From Papio anubis (lineage: Eukaryota > Chordata > Mammalia > Primates > Cercopithecidae), in contig NC_044978.1 in assembly GCF_008728515.1 (NCBI RefSeq), forward strand, positions 147,990,262 to 148,054,261: 64,000 bases of DNA, read 5' to 3'. Position numbers and translations under genes: made by a program. Below, in pieces: positions 55,905 through 64,000 of the stretch. The notes beneath the pieces were generated by a model. It did not search any database. It was not told the DNA's origin and saw only the letters and a list, made by a program, of their open reading frames with translations. Each line of letters starts with the position of its first letter. Position 1 is the first letter of the stretch.

Positions 55905-56955
55905 CTTTTTGTTCCTCAGTTATTTAAACTTGTGGTAAAATACACATAACATAAAATTTACCATCTTGCCCATGTTAAGTATACAGTTCAGTGGTATTAA
56001 ATACATTTGTGATGCTATATGTTCATCACCACCATCCATCTCCAGAACTCTTTTCATCTTGTAAAACTGAAACTCTGTACCCATTAAACAGTAACTCCAT
56101 TCTCTCCTCCGCACCAGCCTCTGGCAACCACCACTCTACTTTCTGTTTCTATGGTTTTGATTATTCTAAGTACCTCATATAAGTGGAATCATGCACTATT
56201 TGTCTTTTTTGTTGTTGTTGTTGGCTTATTTCACTTAGCATAGCGTCCTCAATGTTCATCCATGTGTCAGAATTTCCTTCCTTTTTGCAGCTGAATAATA
56301 TTCTATTGTATGTAAGTACCACATTTTGTTTATCCATTCATTCATCAGTGGACACTTGGGTTGCTCCTACATGTTAGCTATTATGAAGGATAGAGTTTGG
56401 GTGTGTGTCCCCACCCAAATCTCATATGGAAACGTAATCTTCCGTGTTGGAAGTGGGGCTTGGTGGGAGGTGATTGGATCGTGGGGGTGGATTTCTCATG
56501 GATGGTTTAGCACGATCCCCCTTGGTACCGTCCTTGTGATCGTGAGTATGTTTTTGTGAGATCTGATCATTTAAGAGTGTTTGGCACTTCCCCTGCTCCT
56601 TGCTCCTATTTTTTTGCCGTGAAATGTGGCTGCTCCCTGTTTGCCTTCCACCATGACTGGAAGCTTCTTGAGGCCTCCCTGGAAGCAGATGCTGCTATGC
56701 TTTCTGCACAGCCTACAGAACCATGAGCCAATTAAACCTCTTTTCTTATAAATTACTCAGTCTTAGGTATTTCTTTATAGCAATGCAAGAACAGTCTGAT
56801 ACAGTGAATAATGCTGCCATAAACATGGATATACAAAATATTTATTTGAGATTCTGCTTTCCATTCTTTTGGGTGTACACTCAGAAGTAGAATTGCTGGA
56901 TCATATGGCAATTCTATTTTTAATTTTTTGAGGAACCTAGGCTAAACTTTTGAAA
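55905..56955 (-). mobile_element. Old L1-type LINE, antisense, split by an LTR
   Basis: TTGTGGTAAAATACACATAA, ATACAGTTCAGTGGTATTAA, CAACCACCACTCTACTTTCT, AATCATGCACTATTTGTCTT, then after the LTR GTGAATAATGCTGCCATAAA and GAATTGCTGGATCATATGGC follow one continuous antisense LINE. Confidence 0.8.
56385..56806 (+). mobile_element. MST-type MaLR LTR inside an L1
   Basis: GGATAGAGTTTGGGTGTGTG, GGTGGGAGGTGATTGGATCG, GTGAGATCTGATCATTTAAG and CCAATTAAACCTCTTTTCTT are in LTR order, ending CAGTCTGATACA. The L1 text resumes directly afterwards. Confidence 0.9.
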
Positions 56956-57335
56956 CTGCAGATATTGAACCAGTTTTATTTTTACTAAAAAAGCAGAACT
57001 TTAATACAATGTAATCTATGTCTTCCATCTCTCACTCTCTTGACTTCTCCATAATCCTGTCCAATGGATAAAGAGGAATCAACTTCTTTATACAACAATG
57101 GCAGAGAAGTTCTACAATATGGAGTCCTGTGATAAAAGGTAATGCCAAAAGTTTGTCGAATAGTGACTTATGGTTCAGTCCACTGATTTTTGCTTTTTAG
57201 ACTCTCAGTGTCCTTCTTTTATCTGTTTCTAAAGTTATTTAAACTACCAGGAAATTTCTTATGGGAAAAAAAAATCTGTATCTTCGTATTATTTACAAAT
57301 CGGAAGATTTAAAACATGTATAGCAAAACCAGCTG
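56956..57335. other. Unassigned sequence
   Basis: Nothing recognised. Confidence 0.4.
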
Positions 57336-57640
57336 GCGGCCCAGCACAGTGGCTCGTGCCTGTAATCCCAACATTTTGGGAAGTCGAGGTGGGTGGATCA
57401 CCTGAGGTCAAGAGTTCGAGACCAGCCTGATCAACATGGTGAAATCTCGTTGCTACTAAAAATACAAAAACTGGCTGGGCGTGGTGGCGCATGCCTGTAG
57501 TCCCAGCTACTCAGGAGGCTGAGGCAGGAGAATCACTTGAACCCTGGAGGCCAAGGTTTCAGTGAACTGCGATGGTGCCACTGCACTCCAGCCTGGGTAA
57601 CAGCCAGATTCTGGCTCAAAACAAACAAACAAACCAACAG
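57336..57640 (+). mobile_element. Alu, sense, full length
   Basis: It begins GGCCCAGCACAGTGGCTCGT and ends in an ACAAACAAAC tail. CAGCTGGC flanks both sides. Confidence 0.95.
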
Positions 57641-58284
57641 CTGGCACTTGGGGGTCTTCCTTAGACAGGTCCTACAGACCCAGAGTCCCTTTTGATCTCC
57701 AATGCTGACATGCACGTCAAATGCCACGTGTCTTTGTGATGCAGCTTTTTGTAAATCTGGTCCTACAGGCTATTTGTACCTGTGATCCCTGGTATCAGTG
57801 CAGTAAAATCAATGATTAACAAAGAGCTACTCTTTGGTTCTTTCCTGAGAGCTTGTTTTGAACAAGTTAGAACTCTTTGTAAGGCAGTAAACCCTTCCTG
57901 GAGTTGGCAGGAAGAGCCAGGAAGTCTTCCCATTATTATTGAGCACTGATCTTCCTTGTGGGGTATATACCTAGCATACCAAAATTTACTCTCTGCAGCC
58001 CCTGACTTCCTGTCTGTAACACAAATGTAGGACATAAGTGAAGCTTTGCAAAAAAGGAGGATAGGATTTGTTGTTCTGTTTTTAATTGAAAGCCCAAACA
58101 GCAATGTTGATTGGTTTGATTCCACCAGAGAGTTAAACAATTTCCTTCCACATCCCCAAATCCCCAACTATGCAGGGTTGCAGTGGTCACCACCAGCCTC
58201 CTCAATGTTGTGCAGGTCCAGCTGACACACCCACCAGCTGGTGACCAGCAGAGTAGAGGAGGAGCAGGCACAGAGGACCTTTAC
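57641..58284. other. Unassigned sequence beside a candidate exon
   Basis: No repeat was recognised. Two overlapping minus frames (134 and 111 codons) have no recognisable domain. If the candidate exon at 58285-58457 is real, this is its downstream intron. Confidence 0.35.
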
Positions 58285-58457
58285 CTTTCCCACCAGGTGT
58301 GGGCGCCAGTCAAGGTGGGCTCCAGGGTCTGATGCAGGCATAAGAAGATGTTGCGGCAGATGTGCTGCTTGCTTTTAAAGCTCTGGAACACAAAGACGAG
58401 GTTTTCCGTAGACGTGTGCATGATTTTCATATAGAAAGGTTTCCTTTTTCCTAAAGT
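58285..58457 (-). CDS. Candidate internal coding exon, product unknown
   Basis: Read on the minus strand, a pyrimidine-rich tract and TTTTCTAG precede base 58457. A consensus donor (GAAAG/GTAAAG) follows base 58285. The 173 bp between are open in the first frame for 57 codons plus two bases: it begins TLGKRKPFYMKIMHTSTENL, continues through FQSFKSKQHICRNIF and ends TGAHTWWE. The composition looks like a folded protein segment, not a repeat, but I recognise no family. No partner exon was found in the window, and an open stretch of this length with splice-like ends can arise by chance. It could also be a relic of a pseudogene. Confidence 0.25.
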
Positions 58458-58680
58458 CTAGAAAACAAGTAAATACCAAGTGAATCACTGACCTCCCAGA
58501 AACTTTTCTATGCACATGGTATGCACTGGTGGAGGGAGGTGACTGAGGCAGGGCAGCCGAGCAGAGTACCTAAAGCTGGTTTTGCCCCGTCTGTGGTATG
58601 GGTACTCATAAAGTAAGCATGATAATTTGGGGGTCATACACAGATATACATTTACAAATGTTAATAATGTGATGTTTACA

Positions 58681-59215
58681 CATGGAAACAGAGAGAGGAA
58701 CAACAGATAGACACTGGGCCTAGCAGAGGGTGGAGGGTGTGAGGAGGGAGAGGATCAGGAAACATAATTAATGTATATTAGGCTTAACATCTGGGCCACA
58801 AAATAATCTGTACAACAGGCTGGGCACCGTGGCTCATGCCTGTAATCCCAGCACTTTGGGAGGCCGAGGTAGGCGGATCACTTGAAGTCAGGAGTTCGAG
58901 ACCAGCCTGGCCAACGTGGTGAAACCCCATCTCTACTAAAAATTCAAAAATTAGCCAGGCATGGTGCATGTGCCTGTAAACCCAGCTACTCGGGAGGCTG
59001 AGGCAGGAGAGAATTGCATGAACCTTGGAGGTGGAGGTTGCAGTGAGCCAAGATCGTGCCACTGCACTCCAGCCTGTGTGACACAGTGAGACTCCGTCAA
59101 AAAAAAAAAAAAAAAAAAAGAAATCTGTGCAACAAACCCCCATGACACAAGTTTATCTATATAACAAATCTGCACATGTACCCCTGAACTTAAAATAAAA
59201 GTTAAATACTAAAAG
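58681..59215 (+). mobile_element. L1 (L1P) 3' end, split by an Alu
   Basis: CATGGAAACAGAGAGAGGAA, TGGAGGGTGTGAGGAGGGAG and the end TGTACCCCTGAACTTAAAAT with AATAAAAGTT are the L1 3'UTR. A 12-bp repeat TGTGATGTTTAC lies at 58668-58679 and 59296-59307. Confidence 0.9.
58818..59119 (+). mobile_element. Alu, sense, inserted in an L1 3'UTR
   Basis: GGCTGGGCACCGTGGCTCAT to a poly(A) tail. The L1 words AATAATCTGTACAACA before and GAAATCTGTGCAACA after are the target duplication. Confidence 0.96.
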
Positions 59216-59454
59216 AAAAAAAATAAAAATATATTTTTCAATGTAATTTTACCTTTCATATCAAAATATGTGAATATAAATAGACATAAAAATAGTGTGA
59301 TGTTTACGTTAATGTGCATTAGAATAAAGATTTAATACCAATGTCTCAAATTTGTGATTATTATTGTAACATTGTTATAAATGCTTAGGGTGAGTAAAGG
59401 AAATGTTAGTCTTTTAAAAATGGAAATGTTAGGTTAAATGACTGTAAGGGTCTT

Positions 59455-61200
59455 CCACTTCCAGTCAAGATGGAGTAACAAGGACCAAATTTAGCCTCCT
59501 GCCTGAAAGAGTCAAAAATGTGAATATACATATGAAGCAACAGCACTCAAGATTTTGGGTACCAGGCAATGAAGAATAAGGATCCCTAATTGATAAGAAA
59601 CAAATGGTGTGAACCCTGTGACCCCCTGAGCTCTTATTACCTGGAGAACATTTCTAGATCATGATGGAGTGTTGGGGAATGCAGGCAGAGCTGAGTGGTG
59701 GTTTTCCTGATTCCAGAGCCAGATTTGGGAGTCCAGGGAAGCCAAGATAACTGGAATTCACAGGGCAGACTAAGAGAGAAAAGACCCGCACAGACAGTGT
59801 TCCAGATAACTGACTATGTATAGAGGAGCCTGACCAGTAATGCATGGGAGGAAATGATCACAGGCTGGGAAAGGAGCAGCCAAAAAGATTTGAGGAAACA
59901 ATCCCTGGAAACTACAGTTTTATTTTTTTCAACAAATGGTGCTGGAAATCCTACTATCTATGAGCACAAACATACAAACTCTTTGATCTAGAGCTCATCC
60001 TAGATACAAAAGTTCATCCAAAATGGATCAAAGACCTAAATGTAAAACATACAACTGTAAAATTTCTAGAAGAAAACATGCATTGTACTGATTCTCCTTT
60101 GTAGTTCTGGGTTAGACAAAGACTTTTTAGACACAACAGAAAAAGCACAACTCATAAAAGATAAAAGATAAATTGAGCTTTATCAAAATTAAGAACTTCT
60201 GCTCTTAGAAAGATGCTCTTAGGAGAATTTTTTTTTAAGTCACAAACTGGGTAAAATACTTGAAAATCTCTTATCTGCTAAATGACTTGTCTTCACAATA
60301 AATAAAAAACTCAACAATAAGAAAACCAACAACCTAATACTGGACAAAAGATTTGAAGAGACATTTTACCAAAAAAGATATGTGGTTAGTAAATAAACTT
60401 ATGAAAATATGCTCAACACCATTAGTTATGAGAGAAATGAAATTGAAACCATAATGAGATACCACTAAACACCTATTAGAATGGCTAAAATTAAAAAGAC
60501 TGACCATAGCAAGTGCTGACAAGTGTATGGAGCAACTGGAACTCTCATACATTGTTTGTGGGAACAAACTATGTTAAGTCAATTTGAAAAACAGTTTTAC
60601 AGTTCCCTAAAAAGTTAAATATACAACTACCCAATGATTCAGGCCTTTCACTGCTAGATATACAGGAGAAATGAAAGCATGTGGTCATATAAAGACTGGT
60701 ACAGACATTCATATAAGCTTTAGGTATAACAGCCAAATGTTGAAAACAACTCAAATGTCCATCAAGGCAAATGGACAAACAAATTGTGATATAGCCATAC
60801 AATGGTAAACTTCTCAGTCACAAAGGAAATACATTACTGATACACACAACAACATGGATGGATTTCAAAATAATTATACTGAGCTAATGAAACCAGAAAG
60901 GTATAAAAAGATGAAAAGAGAGTGTATATTGAATGTGTCCATTAATATAAAATTCTGGAAACTGCAAACTGATCTGTAATGATAGAAAGAAGATCTGTTA
61001 TTGTCTGTAGATGAAAGTCAGAGAGAAGTGTGTGGGAGAGACTATAGAGTGGTACAAAGAAATGTTTTGGATTGGTTAACATGTTCAGCATTTTGATTGT
61101 GGTAATGAATGTATATGCATGTCAAAACTCATCAACCTGCATACTTTAAACATGTGCAGTTCACTGAATATCAATTATACCTCAATGAAGCTGTTAAGAA
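59455..61200 (+). mobile_element. L1M with 5' head joined to the ORF2 tail
   Basis: The left part (CTTCCACTTCCAGTCAAGAT, GGAGTAACAAGG) looks like the start of an L1 5'UTR. At about 59920 (TACAGTTTTATTTTTTTCAA) it passes straight to ORF2 C-terminal sequence (CAACAAATGGTGCTGG onward) and on to the 3' region ending near GAATATCAATTATACCTCAA. Most of the 5'UTR, all of ORF1 and most of ORF2 are missing. The ORF2 remnant has many stops. Confidence 0.7.
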
Positions 61201-62289
61201 AATATGAATATAGCTTAATATGGCAAAAATTTTGAAGGTGGAATGACTAAATTTTGCAAACATCATGAAATTGTCCTATTTTTTATAATTTCCCCATCCT
61301 TCTTTCTTATTCTCTTTTTCTTGTACCTCCTTCTTTTTTAATCCTCCTCTATTTTCTCTAAGAATAGGTGATAATAGTTTTGTACCACCATGTATAAGAC
61401 TGTATAAGATGACCCTGGCCTCAATAGAAGAAAGGGCTTTCTGACAGTTTCTGCTCTCTAAAGATTCAGTAGAATAATCTGTTTCATAAGATAGGGAGGT
61501 CTCCTTCCCAGGGATCCTGCAGCATAGACTAAACGAATGTTTGGCAGGGATACAGTAGCATTGGATGAGGTGTTGGGGCAAATCAGTGGCTTTCAAACTT
61601 GTTTATTTGCTTTTGTGTTTTTTAACCCATAAAACTCTATCTACAAATGAATAAAATCTTAGGTGTAAGACAAATACATAGAGAAGAAAAATGAGGCAGT
61701 TCTTTGTTTGAAAAAAGTTGGAGCTCAGATCCTATGTACTTGGCCCCATCTTAGATCTACTGTTGTGTCCCCATCCACATTTTCTTAGGTAGATGACTCT
61801 TACTTGTTACAACTCTGAAATTCTATAAACTCTTAGTTGCAGTGGAGTAATTGAGGGCTATGAATAGGAAGTTTTTGCCCAAATGATCCCATTAGAGCCA
61901 GGAGTTGAGGTGAAGGTTTGACCACATCTTAGTCATCTGAGAAAAAGTGGATGCATTTGCAATAAAAAGGGCAGTTACATTCTTTTCAACCAAAACATGT
62001 AATTATAACATTGATAATCTTTTTCCCAGATGGAGTATAACACAGCTACTATTTATACAAACATACTGGCCCATTTTCCTTTTCACTTTCTGAGAAAGAA
62101 AGGGTTTTAAATAACGGTTTGGTTTAATAACAGTTTGGTCTGTTCTGTCTCTTTCCCTTTTTACACCATGAATTTTTTCCCCTCCCTTTAACCCTGAGCA
62201 TCCCAACTGAGTTTGGCCACACTTGAGGCAACAGGATGAAGCCATGCTGTTTTTTTCATATACATAAGAATGATAGAAACATTTCAATC
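61201..62289. other. Unassigned sequence
   Basis: Frames of 106 and 94 codons on the minus strand show no domain. No repeat was confidently named. Confidence 0.4.
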
Positions 62290-62292
62290 AGA

Positions 62293-62312
62293 GGAGGGGC
62301 CAAGATGGTTGA
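62293..62312 (+). promoter_or_regulatory. L1 internal promoter start with YY1 core
   Basis: GAGGGGCCAAGATGGTTGAA holds the YY1 core CAAGATGG near the first bases of the L1, the known position that sets the L1 transcription start. Whether this old copy still fires cannot be read from sequence. Confidence 0.5.
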
Positions 62313-63637
62313 ATAGGAACAGCTCCAGTCTGCAACTCCCAGCAAGACCAATGCAGAAAACAGGTGATTTCTGCATTTCCAACTGAGATACCCAGTTCAT
62401 CTCATTAAGACTGGTTAGGCAGTGAGTCTAACCAATGGAGGGCAAGCAGAAGCTGGGTGAGGTGTCACTTCACCTGGAAAGTGCAAGGAGCCCAAGGACC
62501 TCTCTCCCCCAGCCAAGGGAAACTGTGAGGGACTGTGCTACCCAGTGGGTTACTATGCTTTTTCCATGATTTTTGCAATCTGCAGATCAGGAGATTCCCT
62601 AGTGTGCCTACACCACCGGGGACCTGGGTTTCAAGCATAAAACTGGGCAGCTGTTTGGGCAGTCATTGAGCTAGCTGCAGGAGTTTTTTCCATACCACAG
62701 TGTTACCTGGAACCCCAGCAAGGCAGAACCATTCACTCCCCTGGAGACCACTTGGGTAAGCCAAGTGGTCTCACCCAGTATATCCCACTCCCATGGAACC
62801 CAGCAAGCTAAGAACCACTGGCTTGAAATTCCTGCTGCCAGCACAGCAGTCTGAAGTCAACCTGGGATGATCAAGCTTGGTGGGGGGAGGAGTGTCTACC
62901 ATTACTAAGACTTTAGTAGGTGGTTTTCCCTTGACAGTGCTAAGGAGGCCAGAAGGTCTGGACTGGGTGGAACACACCACAGTGCAGCAAAGCCACTGTG
63001 GCCAGACTACTTCTCTAGATTCCTCCTCACTGGGCAGGAGCATCTCTGAAGGAAAGGTAACAGCTCCCATCAGGGGCTTACAGACAAAACCCCCATCTCC
63101 CTGGGACAGAGAACCTGGGGGAAGGGGTAGCTGTGGATGTAGCTTCAGAAGATTTCATCCTTCCTGCCTGCTGGCTCAGAAGGGAGCAGCTGATCCTGAC
63201 AAGAGGGATTCTCCCAGCACAGCACACTAGCTCTGCTAATGGACAGATGGCCTCCTCAAGTGGGTCCCTGACCCCTGTGCCTCTTGACTGGAGAAACCTC
63301 CCAACAGGGGTCGACAGACACCTCATATAGGAGAGCTCCGGCTGACATCAGGCCAGTGGCCGTCTGGGATGAAGCTTCCAGAGGAAAGAGCAGGCATAAT
63401 TTTTGCTATTCTACTTGCTTCCACGGTGATACCCAGGTGAAGAGTATCTGGAGTGGACCTCCAGCAAATTGCAGCAGACATGCAGAAGAGGGGCCTGACT
63501 GTTAGAAGGAAAACTAACAAACAGAAAGCAACAATATCAACATCAACATAAAGGAAACCCCCCGCCCCGCCCGCCTGACAAAAACCCCATCCGAAAGTCA
63601 TCAGCCTCAAAGATCAAAGATAGATAAATCCACGAAG

Positions 63638-63940
63638 ATGAGGAAAAACCAGCACAAAAATGCTGAAATTTGCCAAACCTGGAATGCTTCTTCTCCTCCA
63701 AATGATCGCAACTCCTCTCCAGCAAGGACACAAAACTGGATGGAGAATGAGATTGATGAATTGATAGAAGTAGGCTTCAGAAGGTGGGTAATAATAAACT
63801 CCTCTGAACTAAAGGAGCAGGTTCTAACCCAATGCAAGGAAGCTAAGAACCCTGATAAAAGGTTACAGGAACTGCTAACTAGAATAACCAGTTTAGAGAA
63901 GAGCATAAATGACCTGACGGAGCTGAAAAACACGGTATGA
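63638..63940 (+). pseudogene. L1 ORF1p N-terminal fragment with early stop
   Basis: The frame encodes the L1 ORF1 RNA-binding chaperone N-terminus: it opens MRKNQHKNAE and contains NWMENEIDELIEVGFRRWVI, then a heptad-rich stretch (LQELLTRITSLEKSINDL) that begins the trimerising coiled coil. After 100 residues an in-frame TGA at 63938-63940 ends it. L1-like sequence continues beyond, so the stop is a disabling mutation. The RNA-recognition and C-terminal domains lie past the stop and past the window. Confidence 0.92.
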
Positions 63941-64000
63941 GAACTTCATGAAGCATACACAAGTATTAATAACTGAATTGATCAAGTGGAAGAAAGGTTA

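Larger units (their letters stand above)
62290..64000 (+). mobile_element. L1PA/L1PB 5'UTR and ORF1 start, continues off the edge
   Basis: It starts AGAGGAGGGGCCAAGATGGT, the true 5' end of a primate L1, including the CAAGATGG core that YY1 binds in L1 promoters. The 5'UTR runs about 1.35 kb to the ORF1 ATG at 63638, longer than in the youngest L1PA groups. The element is sense and cut only by the window edge. Confidence 0.93.

Noticed and set aside
62877..63610. Several frames of 65-117 codons on both strands
   Set aside because: They lie inside the L1 5'UTR, which is non-coding in this region.
1..64000. CRISPR arrays, rRNA, tRNA genes, bacterial operons
   Set aside because: No spaced identical repeats, no rRNA sequence and no tRNA cloverleaf beyond tRNA-derived MIR heads; the window is clearly primate nuclear DNA.

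Overview
The window looks like primate, most likely human, nuclear DNA. It carries many Alu copies on both strands. It also has L1 LINEs of several ages, including one L1PA-type copy, together with MIR, L2, MER5A, MER20, Tigger/MER2, MLT1/MST (ERVL-MaLR) and ERV1-type LTR fragments. Base composition is AT-leaning and CpG-poor. I found no complete protein-coding gene, rRNA, tRNA or CRISPR array. Most open frames here are Alu, L1 or microsatellite translations. The layout fits an intergenic or deep-intronic interval. Family names are from recognised sequence patterns, not from a library search.

Region by region: 0-13 kb holds a small palindromic MITE split by an Alu, a head-to-head MIR pair, an MLT1 LTR split by an Alu, a recent 101-bp local duplication of part of that LTR, an antisense old L1, a second MaLR LTR, and a MER20 lying between two diverged direct copies of an old repeat. 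13-29 kb holds MIRs, a hAT MITE split by an Alu, several Alus (one internally deleted, one left-monomer only), a MER2/Tigger MITE nested in an L1M tail, and simple repeats. 29-41 kb holds a 5'-inverted L1, an unusual long imperfect palindrome at 33.4-34.1 kb, an L1M tail, and a solo ERV1-like LTR with 4-bp target duplications. 41-54 kb holds a long polypyrimidine tract beside an Alu, an internally deleted Tigger, MIR/L2/MER5A pieces, an MST LTR, and a long repeat-poor interval (49.6-53.1 kb) with the longest non-repeat open frame (204 codons, probably chance). 54-64 kb is LINE-rich: a young L1PA tail inserted in a MIR, an old L1 split by an MST LTR, an L1 3' end split by an Alu, an L1M whose 5' head is joined directly to its ORF2 tail, and the 5'UTR plus start of ORF1 of an older L1PA/L1PB element that runs off the right edge.

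The best candidate for something undescribed is the palindrome at 33446-34060. It has arms of about 220 bp at about 92% identity, differing almost only by transitions, plus a third, perfectly matching 39-bp inverted copy outside the arms and eight copies of an 11-bp motif. The best candidate for host coding sequence is a 173-bp minus-strand block at 58285-58457 with a good acceptor, a consensus donor and one open frame. I could not identify its product. There are no operons or functionally linked genes here to describe.
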